A DNA stretch of 64,000 bases from Flavobacteriales bacterium (GTDB lineage: Bacteria; Bacteroidota; Bacteroidia; Flavobacteriales_F; PHOS-HE28). The position numbers and the translations under genes were made by a program. The stretch covers positions 140,940-204,939 of the forward strand of contig JADJOG010000003.1 of NCBI GenBank assembly GCA_016713865.1. Direction: 5' to 3'. Positions 6,425 to 15,585 of the stretch are shown here, piece after piece. A model generated the notes under the pieces. That model worked only from the letters and a program-made list of their open reading frames with translations, was not told the origin of the DNA and made no database searches. The number at the start of each line of letters is the position of its first letter. Positions within the stretch are counted from its first letter, which is position 1.

Positions 6425-7711
6425 ATGGGCTTGATAGCAAAGATCCACGCTCGAGAGATCCTCGATAGTCGCGGCAACCCCACTATTGAAGTTGATGTTT
6501 GGGCCGATAGCGGTCACATGGGCCGCGCTGCCGTTCCTAGCGGAGCCAGCACCGGCGCGCACGAAGCCATGGAGCTGCGCGATGGCGACAAGAAGCGCTA
6601 CTTGGGCAAAGGCGTGCGCAAGGCCGTGGAGCATGTGAACCAAACGCTGAACAACGAGCTGCATGGCGCTTTGATCACCGATCAGGCCATGATCGACAAG
6701 GCGCTGATCGGCCTCGATGGCACGGCGAACAAGGCGAACCTTGGCGCGAATGCGATCCTGGGCGTGAGCCTCGCGGTTGCAAAGGCCGCCGCAAGTGAAT
6801 TGAACCTGCCGCTGTACCGATACGTGGGTGGTGTGAATGCTTGCACGCTTCCGGTGCCGCTGATGAACATCCTCAACGGCGGCGCGCATGCCGACAACAA
6901 GGTGGATGTGCAGGAGTTCATGATCATGCCTGTTGGAGCCAAGCGCTTCAGCGATGGTTTGCGCATGGGCGCCGAGGTCTTCCACGCGCTGAAAGCCGTG
7001 CTGAAGAAGAAGGGCCTGAGCACAAACGTGGGCGACGAGGGCGGTTTCGCGCCTGACCTTCCGAGCAACGAGGATGCGCTGAAGCTGGTGATGCAGGCCA
7101 TCGAAGCGGCTGGCTACACGCCCGGCGACGACATCGTGCTCGCGCTCGACTGCGCCAGCACCGAGTTCTACGACGCCAAGAAGAAGCGCTACACGCTCGA
7201 GAGCACCGGCGACGTGCTCACCAGCGACGAGATGGTGGCCATGTGGGCCGATTGGGCCAAGCGTTATCCCATCGTGAGCATCGAGGACGGCATGTCTGAG
7301 GATGATTGGGACGGCTGGAAGAAGATGACCGAAGTGCTCGGCAACAAAGTGCAACTCGTGGGCGACGATCTTTTCGTGACCAACACCAAGCGCTTGGGCG
7401 AAGGCATCGAGAAAGGCATCGCCAACAGCATACTCGTGAAGGTGAACCAGATCGGCACCTTGAGCGAGACCATCGAGGCCGTGGAGATGGCGCACCGCGC
7501 GAAGTACACCAGCGTGATGAGCCACCGCAGCGGCGAGACCGAGGACAGCACCATCGCCGATCTCGCTGTCGCGCTGAACGGCGGCATGATCAAGACCGGC
7601 AGCGCCAGCCGCAGCGACAGGATCGCCAAGTACAACCAGTTGCTGCGCATCGAGGAGCAGCTCGGACCGGCGGGCATCTATCCCGGCAAGAGCCTGCGCT
7701 ACGTAAGCTGA
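6425..7711 (+). CDS. eno: Enolase
   Basis: Interconverts 2-phosphoglycerate and phosphoenolpyruvate in glycolysis. The 428 residues show the N-terminal ILDSRGNPTIEVDV, the active-site loop PSGASTGAHEA, the metal-ligand segments ALDCAS, SIEDGM and GDDLFVTN, the catalytic VKVNQIGTLSET, and SHRSGETED near the C-terminus. Full length, intact, with the start directly after the heptad array. Convergent with the next gene; I see no clear terminator in the 64-nt gap. Confidence 0.97.
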   Translation: MGLIAKIHAREILDSRGNPTIEVDVWADSGHMGRAAVPSGASTGAHEAMELRDGDKKRYLGKGVRKAVEHVNQTLNNELHGALITDQAMIDKALIGLDGTANKANLGANAILGVSLAVAKAAASELNLPLYRYVGGVNACTLPVPLMNILNGGAHADNKVDVQEFMIMPVGAKRFSDGLRMGAEVFHALKAVLKKKGLSTNVGDEGGFAPDLPSNEDALKLVMQAIEAAGYTPGDDIVLALDCASTEFYDAKKKRYTLESTGDVLTSDEMVAMWADWAKRYPIVSIEDGMSEDDWDGWKKMTEVLGNKVQLVGDDLFVTNTKRLGEGIEKGIANSILVKVNQIGTLSETIEAVEMAHRAKYTSVMSHRSGETEDSTIADLAVALNGGMIKTGSASRSDRIAKYNQLLRIEEQLGPAGIYPGKSLRYVS

Positions 7712-7775
7712 AGGCAGGCTTTCGCCGAATGGCGATCAACGGGTGCGGGCTGAGCGTGTCAGCGGTGCTCGCGTC

Positions 7776-8867
7776 CTATTGACTTAGGCTGATGTACCGG
7801 TCAAGCAGCACCTGCTCCAACGCCTTTCCGCGCGTTTCGAGCTGCTGATTGAGGGATTCCGACGCTGCGGAGTCGCGGAGCTGCAAGCGACGTTGCCCAA
7901 GATTGTCGAACACGAGCATCTGCTGCGCATCGGCGATCCCGAAGCCATCGTCGAAGGTCCAGTACGCGAAGTGCGCGTCGCGCGGGTTGAAGAGATCGCG
8001 GCTCCACGGGAACCGCGCAGCAGGCAGGTCCAATTGGCCGAGCACGGTGGCGGGCACATCCACATGACTGCCGAAATCATCCGTGCGCTGGCCTTTCAGC
8101 TCATCGCGCAGCGCGCCGCCGGTGATCAGGAAGGGGATGCGGTGCCGTTCGGCCTCGTGGCTGCTGCGGTGCTTCGGCAAGAAATGCCCGTGATCGGCCA
8201 TGATGAGCATCAGCGTTCGGTTCCACCACGATTGCGTCTTGCATGAGTCGATGAAGGAAGCGAGCGCGCGATCGGTGTAGTGAACGCTGTTGCGGTAGCG
8301 CTGCGCGTATTCGTTGCCGGGGAATCCCTCATCCAGCGGCACATCGAATGGCTCGTGGCTGGTGCTGGTCATCAGCGTATGGAAGAAAGGCTCCTTCGCA
8401 TGGCGTGTGCTGCGTGCATGGTAGGCGAAGAGTTCTTCGTCGTATGCGCCCCATTCGGTACGACGCGTGATCGGGAAGCTGCGCTCATCATGAATGGTGT
8501 CGAAGCCCATCGATTCCAGGTAGGAGCGCGTGTTGGCGAACACCGCATCGCCAGCGTACCAATAGGTGCTGGTGTAGCCTGCGGAATCGAGCGCGCTCAC
8601 CAGGCTGGGCAAGCGATCGAACTTCCCGTATTGCCGGATGATGGTGGTCTTGGGCTGCGAGTGGAAGCCGCTGATCACAGCGCATAGTCCTTGTTCCGTG
8701 CGGAAACCGGTGGAGTAGAAGTTGGTGAGGAGCAGGCCTTCCTCACATAGGCGCGTAAAGCCCGGAGTCACCAGTCCTTCGCCTCCGAGTGGTGCGATCA
8801 CATCCGCTGTCCAGCTCTCCAAGAGCACCAGCAGCACGTTGGGCCGCTCAACATTGGCGATGCGCAT
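7776..8867 (-). CDS. LTA-synthase-like sulfatase, catalytic part (frameshifted gene, 3' fragment)
   Basis: Extracytoplasmic alkaline-phosphatase-superfamily domain of the LTA synthase / phosphoglycerol transferase type. It reads NVLLVLLESWTADV (metal-binding Glu), STGFRTEQG (probable Thr nucleophile) and IMADHGHFLP (Asp/His metal ligands), with a SGFHSQP region before them. Coding similarity begins upstream of the first ATG (8867), at about 8895, where the membrane part ends in another frame. The two parts make one protein of about 618 residues. A Gram-negative host has no lipoteichoic acid, so the acceptor may be a glycan or lipid A; that is inference. Confidence 0.75.
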   Translation of the reverse strand: MRIANVERPNVLLVLLESWTADVIAPLGGEGLVTPGFTRLCEEGLLLTNFYSTGFRTEQGLCAVISGFHSQPKTTIIRQYGKFDRLPSLVSALDSAGYTSTYWYAGDAVFANTRSYLESMGFDTIHDERSFPITRRTEWGAYDEELFAYHARSTRHAKEPFFHTLMTSTSHEPFDVPLDEGFPGNEYAQRYRNSVHYTDRALASFIDSCKTQSWWNRTLMLIMADHGHFLPKHRSSHEAERHRIPFLITGGALRDELKGQRTDDFGSHVDVPATVLGQLDLPAARFPWSRDLFNPRDAHFAYWTFDDGFGIADAQQMLVFDNLGQRRLQLRDSAASESLNQQLETRGKALEQVLLDRYISLSQ

Positions 8868-9634
8868 GGCCGGGCCGCTGCCCGAAGCGCGCAATTCTTG
8901 ACGATGCGCTCGGCTTCTTCCTGCGGCATGTAGGCATACGGGTTCGCGGCGATCTCCGGCGGCTCGGCCAGCAGCACGATCACGTTCCACACGCCGTTCA
9001 TGGCGCTGAGGTTGAGCACCGGATGCGCACTGTGGTAGCTCCAGCTCCGGTTGATGGGGTCGTCCTGCACTCCGCCGCGCATGCCCACGAGCAGCATGCC
9101 CGGTACCAAGGGAACCGCCGCGATGCGCGACCACAGTGGCGATCGCAACAACGACGGATCATGCCGGAAGCGCGTGAACAAGAACCAAGCGATTGCACCT
9201 TGCGCTAAAGCGATCACGGCGAGCTGCCCCGGCTGCGCGCCAGAGGCAGCGGCCCATGCCTGCTTCGGATACGCCAGGTAGGAGAGGGCCTTATGGTTCA
9301 CTTTGGTGCCCCACGATAGAAACAAGCCAATGTCGCTGATGTGGATGATGACGGTGCCGACCACCGCGATCGCCAGCCAAAACTGTATCGCGCGCACGGG
9401 CCACTTCGCATCAGTAGCCAAACGGATCATGCCGAAGAGCGCTACCGGAAGCGTGAGGTAGCATGCAGCCGCGAAGTCCATGGGCAGGGCGCGGCGGAAA
9501 GCGATCAGGATCTCCGCGCTGCTGATCGCCGCCAGCTTGATCGGCTCGAAGAAGAGGAAGGCCGCTTGCTGGAGCAGGAAGAGCAGCATCCAGCAGGTCA
9601 AGACCTTCAGCAGGTAAAGGAGCAATGCGCGCAC
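8798..9634 (-). CDS. LTA-synthase-like sulfatase, membrane part (frameshifted gene, 5' fragment)
   Basis: N-terminal half of the gene continued at 7776-8867. About five hydrophobic segments can be seen within the first 190 residues (LLLYLLKVLTCWMLLFLL, the FAAACYLTLPVALFG region, FWLAIAVVGTVIIHI, and others), then a periplasmic linker ending in EEAERIVKN. After about 8895 the frame leaves the family and becomes Arg/Ala/Cys-rich, while the sulfatase sequence resumes in the next frame. A single indel explains this. The gene is convergent with eno. Confidence 0.7.
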   Translation of the reverse strand: MRALLLYLLKVLTCWMLLFLLQQAAFLFFEPIKLAAISSAEILIAFRRALPMDFAAACYLTLPVALFGMIRLATDAKWPVRAIQFWLAIAVVGTVIIHISDIGLFLSWGTKVNHKALSYLAYPKQAWAAASGAQPGQLAVIALAQGAIAWFLFTRFRHDPSLLRSPLWSRIAAVPLVPGMLLVGMRGGVQDDPINRSWSYHSAHPVLNLSAMNGVWNVIVLLAEPPEIAANPYAYMPQEEAERIVKNCALRAAARPCASPMLSGPTCCWCSWRAGQRM

Positions 9635-9679
9635 GGAGCGCGAACATAACGGCGGAGGAATGATGAGGTGATGGGGGCT

Positions 9680-10501
9680 TTACTCCACAACCACCTTCCC
9701 GATCGCCGAGCTATTGCCCGCAGGCGCCGCAAAACGCAGGTGGTATGCGCCGCGCTTCAGCCCTGTCACTTGCACTTGCACGCCAAGGCCATTCACAGGC
9801 TCCCAACGCGCCAAGCGGCCTCGATTGTCGTAGAGCTCGATCACACCTTGCGCATGCTCGGCGGCGCGCACCGTAACGAAATCGCTGGCGGGATTCGGCA
9901 TGATCGTGAAGGCGATGGGCGCGGGGTCTCGCTCAGTTATACCCACGGCGCTCTTGCGCCATCCGAAGCAATACTCACCAGCGCGCAAGCCGTCGATATC
10001 AATGCGGCCCAAGCGATCGGTACTGCTGTTCTGCGTGTTCAGTGTCTGCTGCGGGTGCGGCATCCACGGCCAATGCTGATCGGGGCGGTAGAGCAGCACC
10101 AAGCTGTCCTCACGGAATACGACGCCATTGGCATCCTGCATCAGCCCACTGTCGAAACTGATCGCGGGCAAAGGCCGGCCATCGTAGTTGAAACGGCCGC
10201 TCAGGCTCGCGCCTTCGGGCATGGTGCCCATGATGCGCCACCAGCGATCGGGCGAGATCACATAGGCGAAAGGCTCCGCGGCTTCCTGATCCGCAGGCAC
10301 CCAGTACTCCTCCATGCGGATGTCGAAGGGCGCTGGCGTGCTGTTCACGGTGATGCGCAGATCGGTGTTGCTATAGATGCGCGTGCCCGGTCCGGTGAAT
10401 TGGTCATTGTCGAAGGTCTGCGCGAGGCTGATGCGCTCGTCGCGGTTGAGTATTGCCGCACGGGCGCGAAGGCGGCGCCGGGTCACCGTTGCAGGTGGCA
10501 T
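9680..10501 (-). CDS. Secreted M1 peptidase, C-terminal part with T9SS sorting domain (frameshifted)
   Basis: Continuation of the gene at 10404-12116 after a frameshift near 10475. From ILNRDERISLAQTF onward the frame encodes beta-rich sequence. The last 75 residues look like a type-A T9SS C-terminal domain: PNPASDFVTV, then IELYDNRGRLARWE and a final LKRGAYHLRF ... GKVVVE. This domain directs secretion and attachment to the cell surface by the Por machinery, whose core genes are at 57-62 kb. The N-terminal MPPATVTRRRL residues of this frame are probably not translated in the intact protein. Confidence 0.75.
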   Translation of the reverse strand: MPPATVTRRRLRARAAILNRDERISLAQTFDNDQFTGPGTRIYSNTDLRITVNSTPAPFDIRMEEYWVPADQEAAEPFAYVISPDRWWRIMGTMPEGASLSGRFNYDGRPLPAISFDSGLMQDANGVVFREDSLVLLYRPDQHWPWMPHPQQTLNTQNSSTDRLGRIDIDGLRAGEYCFGWRKSAVGITERDPAPIAFTIMPNPASDFVTVRAAEHAQGVIELYDNRGRLARWEPVNGLGVQVQVTGLKRGAYHLRFAAPAGNSSAIGKVVVE

Positions 10502-12116
10502 CGCCTACCATCGCGGGCGTAGGGTGGGCCCAGAGCAGGCCGCTGACGCTCATGAAGGTGAGGGTTGCCGGCACATTGTTGTAATCCGCCGCTGGCCCGC
10601 GATGCTTCTGCTGCACATGCACTTCCGTGGGCCAGTTGCCATTGCCATCGGGTGCTGGGCTCACGGCCATGCTGTCCACCTCGAAGGCGGCCCAGCCGGG
10701 CTGATGGATCCAATCGTTGAAGTAGTCGGTGAGGTCGATGCCCGAGGATTGCGAGAGGTGATCGCGAAGCATATCGCTGTTCACGTGCGCGAAGGCGTTC
10801 GCTTCGAGGAAGCTGGTGAGCCCTGCGCTGAAGGCTGCATCGCCCATGTAGCTGCGCAGGGTATGCAGCACATCCGCGCCCTTGTTGTACGTGTGCTGGC
10901 CGTAGGTCCATTGCTGCGGCATATCGGAGAGCGCCCACCAGCCTTCGTCGCTGATGTGCGCGCGCAACAGCATGTTGCGGTGATTGCCGCGCACCTTGTT
11001 CATGTAGGTGCTTGAGCCGCCCACGGTTTCCATGAAGAGATAGGCGAGGTATTCCGCGAAACCCTCGTTGATGTACATCTCCTCGGCGCGCTCGCAGGTG
11101 ATCAGGTTGCCGAACCAGTGGTGCGCCAGCTCATGCGCCATCACATCCTGATAGGATAGTGTGCCATTGGCGATGCTCTGCGGATAATGGATGCTGGTGG
11201 CGTGCTCCATGGCGCCTTGCGGGGTGAGCACATAACCAACGCGGTTCCAACGGTACGGCCCGAACCAATCCTCGAAGCGGTTGAAGGCGTCAGGCAGGTT
11301 GATGAAGGAATTCTTCATCGCGGTGGTGTCGGCGGGCTTAGCCACAAGATCCACAGGCAAGGTGGCACCGGTGATGCTGGTGAGCGTGCTGCGCGCCACC
11401 GTGAAGTTCGATGCGGCAACCGAAGCGAGGTAGGCCGGAATGTGCTCATCCAGCTTCCAATGCCGGGTGCGCGTGGTGGGCGTCGGCATCCACTCATCGA
11501 GCAGGGCGCCATTGCACCAGGCGTTCCAAGTGGCCACGGTGGTCACGATGAACTCGTAAGAGTTGCGCTCGGTGAAATCATCGGCGCAGGGGAACCACGC
11601 TCTTCCGAACGTATGCGGGATGCTCTGGAAGGCCACGCCCAGGTTATAGCTGATCTGTCCCGTGGTGTAGAAGCCACCGAAGCCGCTTGGGTCGGTCGAT
11701 GGATCACCGCCGTAGTGTACGGTGAACAGAATGGTGTCGCTGGTGTTGAACGACTGCGGCAGGTTGATCATCAGCTCGATTCCCATGTGCGAGAACGTGA
11801 GCGGTTCGCCATCGAGGATCACTGAATCAACCGTGAGCGTGAGCAGATGCAAGGGAAAGGAAGAGAGGCCATCGGCACGGGGCACTGCACTGATCTCACA
11901 CGCGCCGTGGATGATGCTTCCCATGGTGAGGTCGAGTGTGATGCGCTCATGCAGGATGTCCCACGGCCAGAGTTCCACCGAACGCGATTTGATCGCCGAC
12001 CCGTGCGCGTGCTTGCTCGACTGGCAATCGTGCTGAGCAAGGGACGGCGTTATGCTGATGAGGGCCGAAACGATGGCGATGAAGTTCCGGATGCGGGCGA
12101 TGGGATGGCAAGGCAT
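10404..12116 (-). CDS. Secreted M1-family metallopeptidase, catalytic part (frameshifted)
   Basis: Zinc aminopeptidase-fold protein with a signal peptide (cleavage about residue 27, SLAQ). Zinc ligands are H328 and H332 in HELAHHWFGN and E351 in NEGFAEY. The exopeptidase motif GAMEN is replaced by GAMEH (residues 301-305). The beta-saddle domain precedes the catalytic domain. The family frame ends at about GDATCNGD; the last ~25 residues are out of frame and the T9SS domain follows at 9680-10501. Together they form a cell-surface or released peptidase of about 810 residues. Divergent from the next gene. Confidence 0.85.
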   Translation of the reverse strand: MPCHPIARIRNFIAIVSALISITPSLAQHDCQSSKHAHGSAIKSRSVELWPWDILHERITLDLTMGSIIHGACEISAVPRADGLSSFPLHLLTLTVDSVILDGEPLTFSHMGIELMINLPQSFNTSDTILFTVHYGGDPSTDPSGFGGFYTTGQISYNLGVAFQSIPHTFGRAWFPCADDFTERNSYEFIVTTVATWNAWCNGALLDEWMPTPTTRTRHWKLDEHIPAYLASVAASNFTVARSTLTSITGATLPVDLVAKPADTTAMKNSFINLPDAFNRFEDWFGPYRWNRVGYVLTPQGAMEHATSIHYPQSIANGTLSYQDVMAHELAHHWFGNLITCERAEEMYINEGFAEYLAYLFMETVGGSSTYMNKVRGNHRNMLLRAHISDEGWWALSDMPQQWTYGQHTYNKGADVLHTLRSYMGDAAFSAGLTSFLEANAFAHVNSDMLRDHLSQSSGIDLTDYFNDWIHQPGWAAFEVDSMAVSPAPDGNGNWPTEVHVQQKHRGPAADYNNVPATLTFMSVSGLLWAHPTPAMVGDATCNGDPAPPSRPCGNTQPRRAHQPRADLRQ

Positions 12117-12176
12117 GGAGCGAAGGTACCGTTGCCAGAGGTGATGAAGCTCACAATGGCCGTTGTTTAGGATCCC

Positions 12177-12184
12177 TACATTTG
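12177..12184 (+). promoter_or_regulatory. Candidate -7 element (TACATTTG)
   Basis: TACATTTG fits the Bacteroidota -7 consensus TAnnTTTG and lies 25 nt upstream of the ATG at 12209, in the gap between two divergent genes. No TTG is found at the proper -33 distance, so only half of the promoter is recognisable. Confidence 0.45.
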
Positions 12185-12208
12185 GCCGAGCCGCATGGCT
12201 TCCAACGC

Positions 12209-12775
12209 ATGAAACCCAGCACCGAGCTCTTCGACCTGATCAAGTCGCTTTCCAAGTCGGAGAAGCGCTTCTTCAAGCTGCACAGCGCGCTGCAGAGCGG
12301 CCCGAAGAACTACCTGCGGATCTTCGATGCGGTGGATAAGCAGAAGGAGTACGATGAGGAGGAGATCAAGCAGCTATTCGCCAAAGAGACCTTCATCAAG
12401 CACCTGCCCTCAGAGAAGAACCACCTGTACAAGCTCATCCTGAAGGCGCTCCGGGCGTATCACTCAGAGAGCTCCGTGAGCGGCATCCTGAAGCAGGAGA
12501 TCAAGAATATCGAGATCCTCTACCAGAAGGCGCTGTATGCCGAATGCAACAAGCTCTTGCATCGCGCCAAACGGATCGCGCGCGAGAACGAGCGCTTCTA
12601 TTACTGGTTCGAGCTGCTCAACTGGGAGAAGATGCTCTTGGAAGAGGCGTATGAGAGCGGCGAGTTCACGAAGGACCTTGATGCGCTGATCGAAGAGGAG
12701 CGCGACGTGATCGAGAAGCTGCGCAACCTGGCCGCCTACCACATCCTCTACAGCAAGATCAACTACAATCAGTGA
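12209..12775 (+). CDS. Helical-repeat protein of unknown function, N-terminal part (broken gene)
   Basis: Begins MKPSTELFDLIKSLSKSEKRFFKL and is entirely alpha-helical and charged, resembling a conserved Bacteroidota cytoplasmic protein family with TPR-like helices. I do not know its function. The frame could be extended to a TTG at 12182, but the ATG fits better. The protein stops at SKINYNQ (TGA at 12773-12775); the next frame picks up at HPLIKGKN only a few bases later. The two halves form one protein of about 500 residues with either an indel or a short deletion at 12773-12785. Confidence 0.6.
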   Translation: MKPSTELFDLIKSLSKSEKRFFKLHSALQSGPKNYLRIFDAVDKQKEYDEEEIKQLFAKETFIKHLPSEKNHLYKLILKALRAYHSESSVSGILKQEIKNIEILYQKALYAECNKLLHRAKRIARENERFYYWFELLNWEKMLLEEAYESGEFTKDLDALIEEERDVIEKLRNLAAYHILYSKINYNQ

Positions 12776-12782
12776 GCATCCG

Positions 12783-13691
12783 TTGATCAAGGGCAAGAAC
12801 ACTGCTCTGAGCCGTCGGGCCGCCACCATCTGCTACTACACGCAGGGTTTCTGCCAGTGGGCCAAGCGCGATTGGCGCACCAGCCTCGAGAAGTTCATGC
12901 GGGTGAAGCAGATCCTGGACGATAACCCGGCGATCCGCGCCGATCTGCCCAAGCGCTACATGCGCGCCTTGCACTACATCATCAATGCGGAGATCGAGCT
13001 GCTCGAGTTCGATTCAGCACGGACGCACATCGACCTGATGCGGGCGATGCGCGAAGAGCAGGGATTCAGCGGCATGAGCATCGAGGTTCAGGTGTTCGCG
13101 GCCAGCTTCCTCAGCGAATTGCGCCTGCTCGACCGCAGCGGTGAGCATCTGCAAGCCTTGGAAATGGTGGCTGAGGTGAACGAGGGCATGGAGCAGCTCG
13201 GCGCTCGTCTGCCCAAAGAGCAGCAACTGGAGATCTGGTGGTGCATCGCTTGCGCGCACTTCGGAGCAGGGCAGATGAACAAAGCGCTCTTCTGGCTCAA
13301 TAAAGTTCTGAACGATACCGAGCCCGCGCTGCGCCAGGACATCTTCACCTACGCGCGGCTATTCAACCTGGTTGTGCATTACGAGTTGGGCAACTACGAT
13401 CTGCTCAGCTACATCACTCGCAGCACGCAGCGTTACCTGGGCAAGCGGCAACGGGCCCTTGAGGTGGAGACGGTGATCATCGACCACATCAAGCGTTTAG
13501 CCAAGGCCAACGAAGGTGCGCCGCGGCGCGAGCTTTTCCAGCAATTGCATGCCCAGCTTGAAGTATTGCTGCGCGACTCCAATGAGAGCGTCGTGCTGAA
13601 GTATTTCGATGTGCTCGCATGGGCGGAATCCCATGTGCTCGGCATCACCTTCAGCGAGATGGTCAAGCGCAAGGCGAAGAGCAAGGCGTGA
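12783..13691 (+). CDS. Helical-repeat protein of unknown function, C-terminal part (broken gene)
   Basis: Second half of the gene starting at 12209. It reads from LIKGKNTALSRRAATICYY and comprises about eight amphipathic helix pairs typical of TPR-like solenoids (CYYTQGFCQWAKRDW, CIACAHFGAGQMNKALFWL), ending in a Lys-rich VKRKAKSKA. No signal peptide. The apparent TTG start is only the first start-like codon after the break. It is convergent with the PorE-like gene, whose stop codon is 3 nt away. Confidence 0.6.
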   Translation: MIKGKNTALSRRAATICYYTQGFCQWAKRDWRTSLEKFMRVKQILDDNPAIRADLPKRYMRALHYIINAEIELLEFDSARTHIDLMRAMREEQGFSGMSIEVQVFAASFLSELRLLDRSGEHLQALEMVAEVNEGMEQLGARLPKEQQLEIWWCIACAHFGAGQMNKALFWLNKVLNDTEPALRQDIFTYARLFNLVVHYELGNYDLLSYITRSTQRYLGKRQRALEVETVIIDHIKRLAKANEGAPRRELFQQLHAQLEVLLRDSNESVVLKYFDVLAWAESHVLGITFSEMVKRKAKSKA

Positions 13692-13693
13692 GG

Positions 13694-15580
13694 TCAGCGG
13701 CGCTGGCTGATGAGCGGCGTCACTTTGGTCACCTTGAATTCGGTGCGACGGTTGGCCTGATGCTCCTGTTCGGTGCATTCCACATCGTCTTTGCAGCGGT
13801 TCACCAGCTTGCGCTCGCCATATCCGCGTGCTGAAAGGCGGTTTGTGGGAACGCCGTTGCGGATCAGGTAATCAACGGCGCTCTTGGCGCGCATGTCGCT
13901 GAGCAGGAGGTTGTAGGCATCGCTAGCGCGGCTATCGGTGTGCGATCCGAGTTCGAAGCTGAGCCCGGGATTGTCGATGAAGAGCTGAGCTACTTTGTCG
14001 AGCTCTACGGCTGCATCGGGACGGATCTCCCAGCTATCGAGGTCGTAGTAGATATTCTCGATCACGATGGGCTGGTCCAACACCACGCGCTTCAGCCTGA
14101 ATTCCTCATCGTAGTTCTTGCTCAAGCGCTGCCCTTGCGTGCTGATCGGCCTGCGCTCGGTGAACACACCATCCTTGCTGGCGAGCACCTCATAGAGCTT
14201 ATCGACGGTGAGCGGGAAGGAGGCTTTGCCATCAAGGTCGGTATAGAGCGTGATCGGTGAAGGATTCAGTGGCTCCAGGAGTTTCACCTCGGCTCCTGCC
14301 ATGGGCGAGCCATCGGCTTCATCGAATACGGAGATGTTCAGCACCAGCGTGGGGGCATGCGCGGTGAAACGGTAGATGCCATCCTTGCCTTGCCGATTGC
14401 TGCTGAGGTAGCCGCGATCGGCCCCTAGCATCACCAGGGCGAAATCGTCGTGCGGCGTGTCGATCGGATAATTGAGGTTCTCAGGCGCGCTCCATTCCTC
14501 TTCGCGCAGAATGCTGCGGAAGAGGTCGAGGCCGCCCAAGGAGCGGTGGCCATTGCTGGCGAAATGCAGCGTGTCGCCGCGCATCGTAGGGAACAGCTCA
14601 TTGCCAGCGGCGGTCACGGTTGGCCCCAGATTGCGTGGCAGGCTCCAGCCATCGCCGGAGTGCTCGCACACATAGATGTCGGTTCCACCTTGTCCACCGG
14701 GCATGTCACTGATGTAATAGAGCCTTGCCCCATCATCGCTGAGCGCTGCGTGGCCTGCACTGAAATCCTCTCCATTGTAAGCGAAGGAGCTCACTTTGCC
14801 CCACGTCCCATCGGCTTGGCGCTCGGCGCGGAAGAGCATGAGGTGGCTGGTGCCACTGCCATCCTTGTTCAATCTGAACTTGTAGTAGTCGCTGCGCGTG
14901 AAGTACATGGTGCGGCCATCGGCGCTCAGTACCGCAGGGCCATCGTGGAAGCGGCCGTTCACGCTGCCGGGCAGGGGCTTTGCTGCGCCCGCCATGATTC
15001 CTTCAGGCGCTTTCGCGGTGCACAGATCGAGGAAGGCTGCGCCATTCCACGGATTGGACTTAGCATGGTCAGTGCGCTCGGCCGCGAAGAGGATCTCGTT
15101 GCCGTACGGGATCGCGCTGAAGGCGCTGACGATGCCATCGATGTGCAACGGCGTCACGGTGTACAGGGTGGTATCGGCGTAGAAAGCGTCACGATCGGCG
15201 ATGGCGAAGCCCAGTTCGCGCACGACGGCAGCGTCTGGTTGCTCCATCAGCAATCCCTCGAATTGCCGGGCGGCTTCACCGGTGCGACCAAGGCTCATGA
15301 GCGCCCGGCCGTATGCGAGGGCATCATCGCCTTGCAAGCGCTCCTTGCGATCGGCGTAGGCGTACCAATCAGCGGCTTTGCGCATGTCGTTCAACTTGCC
15401 GTAGGTATCGGCGGCGCGCAATGCCGCGGAACGATCATCGATGGTCAGCAATGCGCTTTCATAGTGGCAAGCTGCATCGGCATAGGCCATGCGGTCGCGC
15501 GCACGGTCAGCCATGCTCAGTTGGTGCTGTGCGCAGCCGACGAGCAGCACTGTGGAGAGAAGGAGGAGCGTCTTCTTCAT
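13694..15580 (-). CDS. OmpA-family lipoprotein with TPR and PD40 domains (PorE-like)
   Basis: A 628-residue lipoprotein: signal peptide with lipobox Cys16 (LLVGC), TPR-like helices at about residues 20-115, WD40/PD40 beta-propeller blades at about 150-400 (LSADGRTMYFTRS, LSDDGARLYYISD, YLSSNRQGKDG), a carboxypeptidase-regulatory-like domain at about 410-490, and a C-terminal OmpA domain (NIYYDLDSWEIRPDA, GSHTDSRASDAYN, RLSARGYGE) that binds peptidoglycan. This order matches PorE and its paralogues, which tie T9SS outer-membrane complexes to the cell wall. It lies 5 nt downstream of a PorP/SprF gene and the SprB-like gene, so it probably serves that system. Confidence 0.85.
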   Translation of the reverse strand: MKKTLLLLSTVLLVGCAQHQLSMADRARDRMAYADAACHYESALLTIDDRSAALRAADTYGKLNDMRKAADWYAYADRKERLQGDDALAYGRALMSLGRTGEAARQFEGLLMEQPDAAVVRELGFAIADRDAFYADTTLYTVTPLHIDGIVSAFSAIPYGNEILFAAERTDHAKSNPWNGAAFLDLCTAKAPEGIMAGAAKPLPGSVNGRFHDGPAVLSADGRTMYFTRSDYYKFRLNKDGSGTSHLMLFRAERQADGTWGKVSSFAYNGEDFSAGHAALSDDGARLYYISDMPGGQGGTDIYVCEHSGDGWSLPRNLGPTVTAAGNELFPTMRGDTLHFASNGHRSLGGLDLFRSILREEEWSAPENLNYPIDTPHDDFALVMLGADRGYLSSNRQGKDGIYRFTAHAPTLVLNISVFDEADGSPMAGAEVKLLEPLNPSPITLYTDLDGKASFPLTVDKLYEVLASKDGVFTERRPISTQGQRLSKNYDEEFRLKRVVLDQPIVIENIYYDLDSWEIRPDAAVELDKVAQLFIDNPGLSFELGSHTDSRASDAYNLLLSDMRAKSAVDYLIRNGVPTNRLSARGYGERKLVNRCKDDVECTEQEHQANRRTEFKVTKVTPLISQRR

Positions 15581-15585
15581 ATCGA

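Noticed and set aside
12182..12208. TTG start nine codons upstream of the helical-repeat gene
   Set aside because: The TTG overlaps the TACATTTG promoter-like element; the ATG at 12209 fits the protein better.
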